From Psychrobacter immobilis (GTDB lineage Bacteria; Pseudomonadota; Gammaproteobacteria; Pseudomonadales; Moraxellaceae), in the NCBI RefSeq assembly GCF_904846175.1, contig NZ_CAJGZM010000004.1:1-64000 (forward strand): DNA of 64,000 nt. The letters are read 5' to 3'. Shown one piece after another: positions 53,747 through 63,934 of the stretch. The stretch's first letter is position 1, and the number at the start of each line of letters is the position of its first letter. A program made the position numbers and the translations under genes. The notes beneath the pieces are model-generated. The model was not told the origin of the DNA and made no database searches. It saw only the letters and a program-made list of their open reading frames with translations.

Positions 53747-55003
53747 TTACACGCGCAAATAACGCCCACCTTGCACACTGATAACCCCTAATAATTCAAG
53801 CTCCATAAGTTGCCCAATCAATTGCGGTGGTGTCAGGTTAGTAGTGATTAATAGTGCATCCAAATCTTGCCCATGCCAGTCAAGCTGCTCATAAACCTGT
53901 GTTAAATGCTCGGGAATAACGATAGCATTGGAAGGAGATTTGATATTAGACCGTGGCGACTGGCCAATAGCGGCGATAGAAGTTCCATCGATATCTAGAG
54001 AATCAGAGCTTTGGCTAACGTTTGCTTGGTCAACACTAGGTTCAGCATTGGCCGACGACTTGTAGGTATGGTTTTGATATTCCAACTGACTATTGATATC
54101 TTCAAGGACTTGCTGTGGATGGTAAATTAAGGTTGCGCCCTCACGTATCAAGTGATGACAGCCTTCGGCATTGCTATTATCGATATGACTTGGAATCGCA
54201 AAGACTTGCTTACCTTGCTCAGAGGTTAGGCGCGCAGTAATGAGCGAACCACTTTTGATAGTCGCTTCGGTGACAATGGTAGCGAGGCTAAGTCCTGCAA
54301 CTAGGCGATTACGGCGCGGAAAGGTATGCTTATGTGGCAGTGTATGCGGTAACAGCTCGCTAATAATGCAACCACCTTGGTCGATAATTTGACTAAATAA
54401 TTTATCATGATGATTGGGATAATTGACATCAATGCCTGTACCCATCACGCCGACTGTACGACCTTGATACTCCGCATCAACTTGGGTCAAAGCACCTAGG
54501 TGTGCGCGCTTATCGACGCCCATAGCAACGCCGCTAGTGATAATATAACCGGCTTGCGCTAAATATTGCGCCATATCAAAGGTAATTTTCTGTGCGTGGG
54601 CAGTAGGTTTACGGCTACCAACGATGGCGATTTGCGCTTGCTGCAAACGCGCTTTATCGCCGCGATAAAATAATAAGGGCGGTGGGTCATAGATTTGCGA
54701 GAGTTGTGCAGGATAGTCGGGCTGATTTGCAAATAGCAGACCGTACTTATTATCTAGCAATGCCTGTTGGATACTATCTATAGTGGCTTGCGTTTGCTCT
54801 GGCTGTTCATGACGTTTGATATGCGTACTATGAATACCAAGCTGACGCCACGCTTCTACTTTCGCACCCCAAGCAAGATCTGCATTGCCAAAAAAGGTGA
54901 TAAGCTTATGATAAGCCGATAATGACGCATTCACTTCAGTCCACAGCGCTAATACTGCGCGCTGCTCAGCGGATAATAGAGAAGTGACTGCGGTCATAAT
55001 CAT
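53747..55003 (-). CDS. dprA: DNA-processing protein DprA
   Basis: DprA loads RecA on incoming single-stranded DNA during natural transformation. The Rossmann-like core has IVGSRKPTAHAQ near residue 135, TSGVAMGVDKRAH near 165, GTGIDVNYP near 195 and RNRLVAGLS near 235. Later motifs are KSGSLITARL and FAIPSHID. A C-terminal winged-helix domain (about residues 355-418) is present, separated by a linker of about 55 residues rich in Ser, Asn and Asp. The start may be the ATG at 54997. It lies between the LysM gene and tsaC. With comM it supports competence. Confidence 0.95.
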   Translation of the reverse strand: MIMTAVTSLLSAEQRAVLALWTEVNASLSAYHKLITFFGNADLAWGAKVEAWRQLGIHSTHIKRHEQPEQTQATIDSIQQALLDNKYGLLFANQPDYPAQLSQIYDPPPLLFYRGDKARLQQAQIAIVGSRKPTAHAQKITFDMAQYLAQAGYIITSGVAMGVDKRAHLGALTQVDAEYQGRTVGVMGTGIDVNYPNHHDKLFSQIIDQGGCIISELLPHTLPHKHTFPRRNRLVAGLSLATIVTEATIKSGSLITARLTSEQGKQVFAIPSHIDNSNAEGCHHLIREGATLIYHPQQVLEDINSQLEYQNHTYKSSANAEPSVDQANVSQSSDSLDIDGTSIAAIGQSPRSNIKSPSNAIVIPEHLTQVYEQLDWHGQDLDALLITTNLTPPQLIGQLMELELLGVISVQGGRYLRV

Positions 55004-55058
55004 CTAGCTCATCTAGTCTAAATTAGAGTGTACATCTCAAAAATAAGCATTGCACTCA

Positions 55059-56156
55059 TTATAGATACGGCGGTGGTAATAACTGATCACCGACGTTGAG
55101 TGGTAGCTCAGAATCAAGCACATAAGCATAGCTGATATTGTCAAAGGTATTAAACACCATCACCATACCAGTTGGCTCGCTTGGCAAACGTACTGGCGTA
55201 TCGTTGTCCTTGATATCGCGTATGACTGCGCCTTTTTGATAAACGGTCAATACATCACCAGGTTTAGCGCCATGTGTGCTACCTAAATTGATAGCAACCA
55301 CGCTGCCTTTAGCGGCTGAACTGATAGAATCCATGACGCGGACAATCATACCGCCACGGTTGACGACAGCAGGTGCTGGATAAAATACTGGCGGGATAGA
55401 ATTGTTTAATTCTACAAAAACGCGGTCGCCTTCGCGGACTTCTTTGCCATAACTGTCAATAAGCTGCAAGCTCGTGACACCGTTAGTTTCTGTAGAGGTG
55501 ACCAAACCAGTAGCAACTTGGGTGACTTCTAGACCAATGATATTTTGTGTTTTAGGGTCGACATACTTCTCGCCTTCACGATAAACACCATAGCGCTGTC
55601 CAACGATAAGTGGTACGCCTTTGGCATAGACTTTATCGCCACTTGCTGTAATTAAATTGCCTTTTTTCGAGGCTAAGATATAGGGCGTGGTATTAAAGTC
55701 TGCTGGATTAACAATGATGGTCTTATCCAGCCAATGCTGAATCGCAGACCATGGAATAGGCGGGATACTATTAGCGGTCGACGTGACTGAAAGTGTGCTA
55801 GACACTACATTACCCGTTAACTGTTTCTCAACACCCGCACAACCCTCACCTGTATCAACACCAATCAAAGTTTTACCTTGAATCACGCATAAGATAAGAA
55901 TGTCGTTAGGGTAAATAAGGTTAGGGTTTTTGATTTGCTTATTGGTCGCCCAAATCTCTTTCCAGCGCCATGGACTGTCTAAATAACGACCTGAGATATC
56001 CCATAAGGTATCGCCTTTTTTGACGATATAGCGATTGGGTGCGTCCGCTTTGATGGTCGGCGGTGGATTATTAGCATGGGCAGTGGTCATCAACATTGCA
56101 CCACTAAATGTCGTCACCAATAGTGCTTTTGCTATATTTTTTAAGCTCATCTTCAT
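55059..56156 (-). CDS. LysM domain protein
   Basis: This 365-residue secreted protein has a signal peptide (cleaved after AHA near residue 28). A LysM domain follows at about 41-95 (YIVKKGDTLWDISGRYLD, WATNKQIKNPNLIYP), which binds peptidoglycan. The remaining 270 residues have no known enzymatic motif but repeat short beta-rich units (VGQRYGVYREG, VREGDRVFVE, KPGDVLTVYQKG). It is the upstream neighbour of dprA, as in other gammaproteobacteria. The start at 56156 is judged from position; a GTG at 56168 is possible. Confidence 0.9.
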   Translation of the reverse strand: MKMSLKNIAKALLVTTFSGAMLMTTAHANNPPPTIKADAPNRYIVKKGDTLWDISGRYLDSPWRWKEIWATNKQIKNPNLIYPNDILILCVIQGKTLIGVDTGEGCAGVEKQLTGNVVSSTLSVTSTANSIPPIPWSAIQHWLDKTIIVNPADFNTTPYILASKKGNLITASGDKVYAKGVPLIVGQRYGVYREGEKYVDPKTQNIIGLEVTQVATGLVTSTETNGVTSLQLIDSYGKEVREGDRVFVELNNSIPPVFYPAPAVVNRGGMIVRVMDSISSAAKGSVVAINLGSTHGAKPGDVLTVYQKGAVIRDIKDNDTPVRLPSEPTGMVMVFNTFDNISYAYVLDSELPLNVGDQLLPPPYL

Positions 56157-56504
56157 TGTTATATCCACAATATGTAGCGCTATTAGCGTCGAATCTGGTT
56201 CACTTAAGTCTATTACTTAGGTTTAAAATCTAATTCTAATTATTAAATAATGATTAGAAAATAAAAACATAAAAGGCTTTAGTATCACCATAATAAAGCT
56301 TCTAGAGCAGCTGTTCAGTGTTGTCGACTGATATGATTGACGGGTTTGATTGCTAAAAAAGCGTCTAGCTTCATGATGACTCGCCGACGCTGTTTCTAAT
56401 ATTACAATTATATCTACCATAACACAATCATAAACATTTTATTACAATAGCGTAACCTTTAATTGGATATTGATTTCAATGAATATTCGATATAAATAGG
56501 CTGA
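56157..56504. other. Intergenic region between thrC and the LysM gene
   Basis: This AT-rich interval has a minus-strand frame of about 65 codons with unusual composition and no ribosome site, which I do not accept as a gene. I see no terminator hairpin for thrC and no other feature. Confidence 0.45.
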
Positions 56505-57926
56505 CTACACTGGATTTGGCGTAACGTGTTGGCGTATTTGCTCAGCGACCAATTCGGCATTATTATCTAATACCACTACGTGCTGCGGTAAATCCTCTAA
56601 GCCTTCGGTATGGGTTGGGCGGGCGATTTCTATTTGACCAATAGCTTCAACGATAGTATCCGCAAACTTAACTGGCAATGCCGTTTCTGCACAGACAATC
56701 ACCTCGCCCTCGCGCTGCAATTCTTTGGCAACCTTGATACCATCAGCCGTATGCGGATCAACCAATTCGCCATGCTGTTCATAAAGAGCTTTAATGGTTT
56801 GCAAGCGGTCGCTATGGGTAGATTTACCCGCAGCAAAACCATAACGCATATTGACCGCCTCCATCAAGTCAGATAAGTCAAAACCTTGACCAGACTTCAC
56901 ACCTTCAAACAACTCATGAACGCGGGCGCTGTCTTTGTCGAGTAGTAGATAGACAAAACGCTCAAAGTTAGAGGCTTTGGAGATATCCATTGAGGGACTA
57001 GAAGTGATGTAGGTTTTATCGGTCGGACGCGGTTGATAGGACCCTTGATTAAAGAAGTCGTTTAACACATCGTTTTCATTGGTCGCGACGATTAAACGCT
57101 CAACTGGTAGCCCCATTTCACGGGCGATATGACCGGCGCAAATATTACCAAAGTTGCCTGATGGCACACTAAAACTAACCTTTTCATCATTATTCGTAGT
57201 GACAGCAAAGTAGGCTTTAAAGTAATAAACAATTTGCGCAAGGATACGACCCCAGTTAATCGAGTTGACCGTACCTAAGTTATAAGCCGCTTTAAACTCT
57301 GCATCTTGTTGTAGTGCTTTAACAATATCTTGGCAATCATCAAACATACCGTCAATAGCGATATTATGGATATTATCATCGGTCAAGCTATACATCTGCG
57401 CACGCTGAAATTCGCTCATTTTGCCATGCGGTGACAGCATAAAGACTTCGATATTTTCTTTGCCACGTAGTGCATATTCTGCCGCACTACCTGTATCGCC
57501 ACTGGTCGCACCAATAATGGTAATACGCGCCTCTTTTCTTTTAAGCACATATTCAAAAGCATTGCCCAAAAACTGCATGGCAACGTCTTTAAACGCCAAC
57601 GTCGGACCGTTCGACAAGCCTAAAATATACAAATCATCTTCAAGTTTGCGGACAGGAACAATCTCATCAGAGCCAAATACCTCAGCGGTGTAAGTGCGCT
57701 CAATGATATCTTGCAAATCAGCCGCAGGAATATCAGTCGCAAAGCGCTGCATAATAGCCATTGCCAGCTGTGGATAGCTTAGCGTACGCCACTCAGTCAG
57801 CGTCGCACTATCAATATTTGGATAATGCTCAGGCAACATCAAACCACCGTCTGGTGCAAGACCCATTAATAACACATCACTAAAATCCATCGGCGCTGTC
57901 TGACCACGGGTACTGATATATTTCAT
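56505..57926 (-). CDS. thrC: Threonine synthase
   Basis: ThrC converts O-phosphohomoserine to threonine using PLP, the last step of threonine synthesis. The 473-residue protein has the N-terminal MKYISTRGQTAPMDFSDVLL and the PLP lysine in NGPTLAFKDVAMQFLG near residue 110. The GATSGDTGSAA phosphate-binding loop is near 140, and FSVPSGNFGNICAG near 250 is characteristic. It is 41 bases after rsmB on the same strand, so fmt-rsmB-thrC may be one unit. hom and thrB are not in the window. Confidence 0.95.
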   Translation of the reverse strand: MKYISTRGQTAPMDFSDVLLMGLAPDGGLMLPEHYPNIDSATLTEWRTLSYPQLAMAIMQRFATDIPAADLQDIIERTYTAEVFGSDEIVPVRKLEDDLYILGLSNGPTLAFKDVAMQFLGNAFEYVLKRKEARITIIGATSGDTGSAAEYALRGKENIEVFMLSPHGKMSEFQRAQMYSLTDDNIHNIAIDGMFDDCQDIVKALQQDAEFKAAYNLGTVNSINWGRILAQIVYYFKAYFAVTTNNDEKVSFSVPSGNFGNICAGHIAREMGLPVERLIVATNENDVLNDFFNQGSYQPRPTDKTYITSSPSMDISKASNFERFVYLLLDKDSARVHELFEGVKSGQGFDLSDLMEAVNMRYGFAAGKSTHSDRLQTIKALYEQHGELVDPHTADGIKVAKELQREGEVIVCAETALPVKFADTIVEAIGQIEIARPTHTEGLEDLPQHVVVLDNNAELVAEQIRQHVTPNPV

Positions 57927-57967
57927 TAGATTGTCCTGTCTACAATGAGATGATTAATTAAAACAGT

Positions 57968-59539
57968 TTATTCAGCAGTTTTTTGCAGCAAGGCATAATA
58001 AAAACCATCGCCGCTCTCGCTATCTATGGGTAAACACTGGCGACCGATCGCTTGTTCGATACCCCAACTGCAATCGTCACTAAATTCAACAGCTGCTACA
58101 TTATTATAGTAAGTCATAAAATCTTGCATCTGCTCGACGTTCTCTTGCTTTAAAATAGAGCAAGTGACATATAGCAGATAACCGCCAACCTTAAGCTGTG
58201 GCCATAGATTATGCAAAATATCGGCTTGTAAGAGTGCCGTTTGCTCAACGTCTTCTTCGGTACGCAAGATACTGATATCAGGATGACGACGAATCACGCC
58301 AGTCGCCGTACAAGGTGAATCTAGCAATATAGCGTCAAATACGAGCTTGCTCTTTTTCTTACCAGCGCCTTGCCATGTCGTTGCGTCAGCACAGACAATA
58401 TTAAGCTCAATATTTTTCTCAGCTTGCTGCAAGTCGTGCTGACTTAAATTCAAGCGCTGTAAATTAGTATGAATACGCTCGATACGCGGCGCTTCATTAT
58501 CTATCGCAGTAATCTTAACTTTTGAAACCGCAGGTACTGATTCATCGTTTCGTTTCACGTGAAACAACGACGACTCATTTGAGCTGATTAATTCTAACCA
58601 ATGAGCAAGCTTACCACCCGGCGCTGCACAAGCATCTAAAATGCGGATCTCGTTGTTATTCGTGTCTGTATCGACATCTGCCTCATCGTTTTTAACACTC
58701 AGCTTATTGAGTAGAGCGTTATGAATAAGCGGCGCGGCAAGCTGGGCATGCATATCTTGTACACTAGCAGCTCCTTCAGCGAATTGAGGTAAGGCATTGA
58801 CTGCGGTAGTTTGATGTAATCTTAGCCCTTTGGTTAATATACTATTAGATGTGGCTGTATCCGACGAGTTTTCGAGTTGTGAACCACTCGTTAGCTCAAC
58901 CAAGTCCGCCTCAACTTCAAATTCCACCAATGCTTGCTGATAATCCTCTATCGAGGTAATCACTGTATTCACGCGCAAAAACATCGGCGCAGGTTGACGT
59001 AAACCCTGCATCAGGTCGTCATACTGCTCACTCCAATCTTGCTTAAGCTGATAGGCAAGCCAATTCGGTAAGCTGTGTTTTTTATCACACTTCTTACGAA
59101 ACTTACTTGGGTTCTTAGCAACTTTACGCAAAATGGCGTTGATTAAACCCGTCGCATGCGCAAACTCAATTTCTTTTGCCGCTTCAACCGTTTCATGAAT
59201 CGCCGCATGGTCAGCCACTTGCAAATAGAGCAGCTGCGTTAGACCTACTTGAATAGTCGTACGTACTTCTTTCTCATCAATCGGGTTATCAGCCAGACTA
59301 TCGAGTAAGCGCTCAAGGGCATACCACTGGCGTAACGTCGTCAACAATAGCGCATGAGCAAAACCTTTATCCCCATCATGCAAACTGTTTAATAGCGGAT
59401 CAAGGACGCTCGCTAGCGACTGACCATTCTGAATCGCCAGTAAAGTGCGAATAACGCGAACGCGAACGCTACCATTCATGATAAGGTTGCTTGACGGTTT
59501 GAGCTTATTGTTTCTTGGCGCGCTGCTGGTTTGTCTCAT
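57968..59539 (-). CDS. rsmB: 16S rRNA (cytosine-967-C5)-methyltransferase
   Basis: RsmB methylates C967 of 16S rRNA. The N-terminal NusB-like domain (about residues 25-170) includes RVIRTLLAIQNGQSL and INAILRKVAKN. The SAM domain has the DACAAPGGKLAHWLEL motif near residue 300 and the catalytic cysteines in LLDSPCTATGVIRR and VTCSILKQEN. At 523 residues it is longer than E. coli RsmB (429); extra residues include a loop just after motif I (about 320-345, with SSLFHVKRNDES) whose codons hold a parS-like palindrome. AAGGA lies about ten bases before the ATG. fmt is 85 bases upstream, as in most bacteria. Confidence 0.95.
   Translation of the reverse strand: MRQTSSAPRNNKLKPSSNLIMNGSVRVRVIRTLLAIQNGQSLASVLDPLLNSLHDGDKGFAHALLLTTLRQWYALERLLDSLADNPIDEKEVRTTIQVGLTQLLYLQVADHAAIHETVEAAKEIEFAHATGLINAILRKVAKNPSKFRKKCDKKHSLPNWLAYQLKQDWSEQYDDLMQGLRQPAPMFLRVNTVITSIEDYQQALVEFEVEADLVELTSGSQLENSSDTATSNSILTKGLRLHQTTAVNALPQFAEGAASVQDMHAQLAAPLIHNALLNKLSVKNDEADVDTDTNNNEIRILDACAAPGGKLAHWLELISSNESSLFHVKRNDESVPAVSKVKITAIDNEAPRIERIHTNLQRLNLSQHDLQQAEKNIELNIVCADATTWQGAGKKKSKLVFDAILLDSPCTATGVIRRHPDISILRTEEDVEQTALLQADILHNLWPQLKVGGYLLYVTCSILKQENVEQMQDFMTYYNNVAAVEFSDDCSWGIEQAIGRQCLPIDSESGDGFYYALLQKTAE
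58551..58566. other. parS-like site within rsmB
   Basis: The bases CGTTTCACGTGAAACA match the parS consensus TGTTTCACGTGAAACA at 15 of 16 positions. The inner 14 bases (58552-58565) are a perfect palindrome. On the minus strand they encode FHVKR within a loop of RsmB that has no counterpart in E. coli. This is the best parS match in the window. Confidence 0.75.
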
Positions 59540-59624
59540 TAAATTGAATTTCCTTGACGTCTGGTCGAGAGCGTCTGATAAAAGTTGGATTGCTTATTAT
59601 TAAAGTAGAGTAAGCGTAATTGAA

Positions 59625-60731
59625 TTATTTTGATTCATGAGTAAATTTGTCACCATCGTTTAGCTGATTACCATGGCAAACTTGCTCGGCGCTCACCGGC
59701 TTGCTACCTGCGAACTGTAGCTGAGTAATAGCTAAAGTAGTGGCTTGCAGTTTTTCAACACCATTATCAGTATTACTGTCATGACCACAAGCCACTAAAA
59801 TTGCCTTGCGTCCAACGCTGATAACTGTGCCTGCGGGTTTATCAGTTGGCTGCGATGCATTCACAGGCAAGCTGGCTAAAATCTTGACACGCTGCCCTGC
59901 TAAAAAAGTATAAGCACCAGGCCATGGCGTCAGTCCACGAATTTGTCGTTCAATCTCAGTAGCGGATTGCGTCCAATCAATTTCGCCTTCGGTTTTGATA
60001 AGTTTTTCGGCATAGTTTGCTTGGCTGTCATCTTGAGCTAGCGCCTGCGCTTGATAGTGCGCCAAGTCCTTTAAGACTGTGTTAATGGCTGTTGCGCCAA
60101 GTGTCGCCATCTTATCATGTAGGCTAGCAGCCGTATCATCAGACTCAATAGGTGCGCTGACTTTATAAATCATATCGCCCGTATCCAAGCCTTTATCCAT
60201 TTGCATAATGGTAATGCCCGTCTCGCTATCACCCGCCAATAGCGCGCGGTGAATAGGTGCTGCACCGCGCCAGCGTGGCAGTAGTGAGGCATGAATATTT
60301 AGGCAGCCTAGCGTCGGCGTGGTCAATACACCAATCGGCAGAATCAAGCCATAAGCGGCGACAATCATCACATCGGGCTGATAACTACGCAGGGTCTCGC
60401 GCGCCGCCAACCCTTCTGTGCTAGATTTTTTAAAGGTAGCAGGTTGTTCCACTATAATATCATTTGCCAATGCCACTTGCTTGACCGCCGACGCGGCCAG
60501 CTTTTGTCCACGTCCGGCCTTACGGTCAGGCTGCGTATAAACGGCAACGATATCTATATTAAGCGCTGATTGCTGCTTGATAAGCGCTTCAAGGCTAACC
60601 GCAGCAAACTCAGGCGTACCAGCAAAGACCACTCTGAGTGGCTTAGCGACAGTCGGTACTGCGATTACGGCGCTTTGCTGAGGTTGAGTGGCGTCAGTAG
60701 ATACATCAGTTTGTGCTGCAAGTGTGGTCAT
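59625..60731 (-). CDS. fmt: Methionyl-tRNA formyltransferase
   Basis: Fmt formylates Met-tRNAfMet to make the initiator tRNA. The 368-residue protein has the N-terminal Rossmann segment RVVFAGTPEFAAVSLEAL near residue 33. The catalytic pattern is GCLNIHASLLPRWRGAAPIHRALLAGD-like near residues 142-168, with Asn, His and Asp in the usual places. The C-terminal OB domain has GLTPWPGAYTFL. The first 30 residues form an Ala/Thr-rich extension not present in E. coli (315); another start further in is possible, but no better ribosome site is seen. def, often next to fmt, is not in the window. Confidence 0.94.
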   Translation of the reverse strand: MTTLAAQTDVSTDATQPQQSAVIAVPTVAKPLRVVFAGTPEFAAVSLEALIKQQSALNIDIVAVYTQPDRKAGRGQKLAASAVKQVALANDIIVEQPATFKKSSTEGLAARETLRSYQPDVMIVAAYGLILPIGVLTTPTLGCLNIHASLLPRWRGAAPIHRALLAGDSETGITIMQMDKGLDTGDMIYKVSAPIESDDTAASLHDKMATLGATAINTVLKDLAHYQAQALAQDDSQANYAEKLIKTEGEIDWTQSATEIERQIRGLTPWPGAYTFLAGQRVKILASLPVNASQPTDKPAGTVISVGRKAILVACGHDSNTDNGVEKLQATTLAITQLQFAGSKPVSAEQVCHGNQLNDGDKFTHESK

Positions 60732-60964
60732 AGTCAGGCATTATTTATGGTTAATTTGCCTATTATAGGTGAGTTTGTGGTGTTGTGCCATGATTGTAAT
60801 AGCAGCAATCATGCGCTACTAATGAGGCGTTTTATCTCTATAATAGTAAGTAAGCTCAGCTATTTATCTATCACATAAAGTATAGCCAGAAAATCTGTCA
60901 GATTTATCATTATTTTACGATGCACCATCACTCCGACTTACGGTCGATTTAGGGTCATGCTTTT

Positions 60965-63934
60965 ATGCAACAATTTCAATCTCTACAACGCTTGCTGATT
61001 TTTTATACACTGACATTATTGGCGATGTTGACGGTGTATTACGGCACCATGTTTTATGAGATGAGGCAGCATAAAGAGCAGCACAGTATAGAGAGCTTTT
61101 CTTCATTAGAGTACGAGGTTACTGGACTTACTAACCCTACGAATGCTGAGATTAAAAAGATATTGGAAAAGCCTTTTTTAAAAGATATCAGCTATCAGCT
61201 AATTTTTATGAAGCCGTCTGGACAGACGTATATTCACCGTCATACCCGCCCTAATGAACGGGAATTTGCCGGTATAACCTTTCCCAATGTCATCACCGCA
61301 CTACCTTCTAATAATAATCACTATAGTGCCTATACGCTGAGCAATCGTAATTTGGTCGGCACCATTGAGCTTAAAAGTGGTCATAAAATTTACACGATAT
61401 TGCGTCATGAGCCGCTTGATATTAATTGGATATCGTATCGCTATTGGCTACCTTTGATGATAGCCATTATGTTTTTCACCCTAGCATTACTATATACGCT
61501 AAAGCGCAGTGCCAATTGGCAACAACTGCTCATTTATACCGATGAGTTAAGTAGCCATGCCAAAGATGCTTACATCACGCCGCCGTTTATTGAAAAGAGA
61601 ACCACGGCTGAGTTTTTGCGCTTGGGGCACGCGCTCAGCCGTATCAGCTATCAGTTGCATCATAACCATCGACACATTACCACGCTAAAACACCGTCTAG
61701 AGCGTTTGGTTGATCATGCCCCGCTGCCGATGCTAATGATTATGAGACACGGTCAAATCAGCTTTTTTAATCAGCGTTTTGAGCAAGTATTTGCAACGCC
61801 TTTTAAAAGCGATAGCCATTATCAATTGACCGACTTTGTCTTTGCTGAAGATAAGGCTACCCAGTCACTGCTACAAAAACTGGCAGATTTGCGGGTCACG
61901 CGCACGCTGCTGGTTTATGGATTGCATAATAAAAAAGCTTATCAGTTGCATATTACCCCGTGGTTTGGCGAGCATGGACAAGTACATGGCTTTACAGTGC
62001 TACTAAATAATATCCATGAGTTGGTCAATCAAAGCGAGCAATTACAACAACAAAATCAGCACCTACAACGCCAACTTGATGATTTTAATACGCTTAAATC
62101 AACCATGGGTCACGATTTACGCCTGCCGTTAGAGGCAATGATTGACACCTTAGAGCCGATTGACCCCAAAACTTTAACAGTTGCTCAAAATGAGATTTTA
62201 AACACCTTAATTCAGACCAGTCATTCGATGCTTACTATGCTGAACGATATGCTAGATATCGGTGAGATAGAAGTACGCAAAACACGCTTAAATATTAAAG
62301 CAGTCGATATTTATAAACTTGGGCAAGAGGTCAGTCAGTCACTCATAGATAGAACTAGGCAGCAAGGCTTAGAGTTACTTTATTTCTTTACACCAGACAA
62401 TCCGCGTTGTATCGATACCGACCATAAGCGCCTGCAGCAAATCTTGCACAATCTATTAGACAATGCGGTTAAATTTACCAATTCTGGTTATGTGGCATTA
62501 ACCATTGAAACGGTAAGTAACGCAGAAGTGTTAACCACTAAAAATAGAACGTTGATAGACATTAATAAAGACCCTAATATTTCTAAAATTACTGATATCA
62601 CTGATATCAATAAAGACAATAGCAGTCATGCAGCACACGACTGGGTTCGGTTTAGTATACAAGATAGCGGTATAGGCATCGATATAGCAAAGCAGCATCA
62701 GTTACTGACTTATCTCAATCAGAACAATAATAACAGCCAAAACAGCCATCAAGTCAATAATCCAAGTAGAAGTCAAAACGTTAACTACATGCAAAGATAT
62801 ACGACTGAGAAAGGGCTTGGGTTAAATAACGCCAATAGTTTTGCGCGCTTATTAGGTGGTTTTATTGAAATAAAAAGTACGGTGACTAAAGGCAGTACTT
62901 TTAATCTTTACCTACCGTGCAAGCGTCCAAATTATCAGCCAATTTACCATCTTAATCCACACCTAAGCCAGATTCATCTGCTTGCGGTAATCAAGCAACC
63001 ACTACGTGCTAAACATCTGCGCGATTTGTGTGCTTACTTATCTATACCAGCCACTATTTCGACCTTTATAGACAGAACAGCGCTACAGAAAATAAACGAT
63101 AAATTGACGCAAGATGAGCAGAGACTTGCTCCTATTTTGCTACTAGATTATGAATATTATGAAGGAATCACGCTCACATTATCGCCTCAAATAATCGCTG
63201 ACGATAAAAATATAAAAGCTGAAAATGAATTAGAAGAATTAGAAAAGAAAGCACGCGTAGATATTGATAGACAACAAGCTTTAAACATCTTACTGGCTAA
63301 TGCTTCATTGCCAAAGATATTAGTTAGCATGAAAGCTGAACGGCGCATTCCGTCTATATTGTTAGATAGATGTGATGGCTTTTTAAACAAACCAATCGAT
63401 GTGGCATTGTTACTCTCTGAATTATTGCGTTTGACGTTGCCCGTCAGAAAAACCCTAATACAACCAGAAAATATTCAAGATAATACCAAAGAGGACACTA
63501 AAGAGAACAGCCAAGAAAATACTAGCCAATTAGGCGCAGCTGTAAATGAATCTAACAGCGAAACTCTAGCGCCATTGATTTTAGTAGTAGAAGACAGTTT
63601 AACCAACCAAAAAATAGCCTGCAAAATTTTGGAAAAAATCGGCTATCGTAGTGTGGTCGCAGAAGATGGGCAGCAAGCGCTAGATAAATTAAAAGAGCAG
63701 CGCCAAGAAATTGCGCTTATTTTGATGGACTGCCGGATGCCAGTGATGGATGGACTACAAGCAACCCAAGCGATTCGCGCGCAAGGTGATGATATTCCTA
63801 TCGTGGCATTGACGGCAAATAATACCGAAGAAGATCGCGCCGCCTGCTTGCAAGTCGGCATGAATGAGTTTTTAGCCAAGCCTATTAATAAACTTAAACT
63901 ACAAGAGATTTTGCAAACGTTTATTAAAAGCTAA
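60965..63934 (+). CDS. Hybrid sensor histidine kinase/response regulator
   Basis: This 989-residue membrane sensor has two membrane helices (about 10-27 and 158-178) around a periplasmic domain of about 130 residues. A HAMP-like linker, a PAS-like region (about 245-350) and a short coiled coil rich in Gln follow. The phosphoacceptor H383 lies in MGHDLRLPLEAM; the HATPase shows DNAVKFTNSG and later DSGIGID and KGLGLNNA. A degenerate receiver-like segment precedes a canonical C-terminal receiver with D922 in LMDCRMPVMDG. It resembles the GacS/BarA class but has no C-terminal HPt domain, so an external HPt partner is expected. Ligand and cognate regulator are unknown. Confidence 0.9.
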   Translation: MQQFQSLQRLLIFYTLTLLAMLTVYYGTMFYEMRQHKEQHSIESFSSLEYEVTGLTNPTNAEIKKILEKPFLKDISYQLIFMKPSGQTYIHRHTRPNEREFAGITFPNVITALPSNNNHYSAYTLSNRNLVGTIELKSGHKIYTILRHEPLDINWISYRYWLPLMIAIMFFTLALLYTLKRSANWQQLLIYTDELSSHAKDAYITPPFIEKRTTAEFLRLGHALSRISYQLHHNHRHITTLKHRLERLVDHAPLPMLMIMRHGQISFFNQRFEQVFATPFKSDSHYQLTDFVFAEDKATQSLLQKLADLRVTRTLLVYGLHNKKAYQLHITPWFGEHGQVHGFTVLLNNIHELVNQSEQLQQQNQHLQRQLDDFNTLKSTMGHDLRLPLEAMIDTLEPIDPKTLTVAQNEILNTLIQTSHSMLTMLNDMLDIGEIEVRKTRLNIKAVDIYKLGQEVSQSLIDRTRQQGLELLYFFTPDNPRCIDTDHKRLQQILHNLLDNAVKFTNSGYVALTIETVSNAEVLTTKNRTLIDINKDPNISKITDITDINKDNSSHAAHDWVRFSIQDSGIGIDIAKQHQLLTYLNQNNNNSQNSHQVNNPSRSQNVNYMQRYTTEKGLGLNNANSFARLLGGFIEIKSTVTKGSTFNLYLPCKRPNYQPIYHLNPHLSQIHLLAVIKQPLRAKHLRDLCAYLSIPATISTFIDRTALQKINDKLTQDEQRLAPILLLDYEYYEGITLTLSPQIIADDKNIKAENELEELEKKARVDIDRQQALNILLANASLPKILVSMKAERRIPSILLDRCDGFLNKPIDVALLLSELLRLTLPVRKTLIQPENIQDNTKEDTKENSQENTSQLGAAVNESNSETLAPLILVVEDSLTNQKIACKILEKIGYRSVVAEDGQQALDKLKEQRQEIALILMDCRMPVMDGLQATQAIRAQGDDIPIVALTANNTEEDRAACLQVGMNEFLAKPINKLKLQEILQTFIKS

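Noticed and set aside
56223..56420. Possible 65-codon gene between thrC and the LysM gene
   Set aside because: There is no ribosome site, no family resemblance and the composition is that of AT-rich intergenic DNA.
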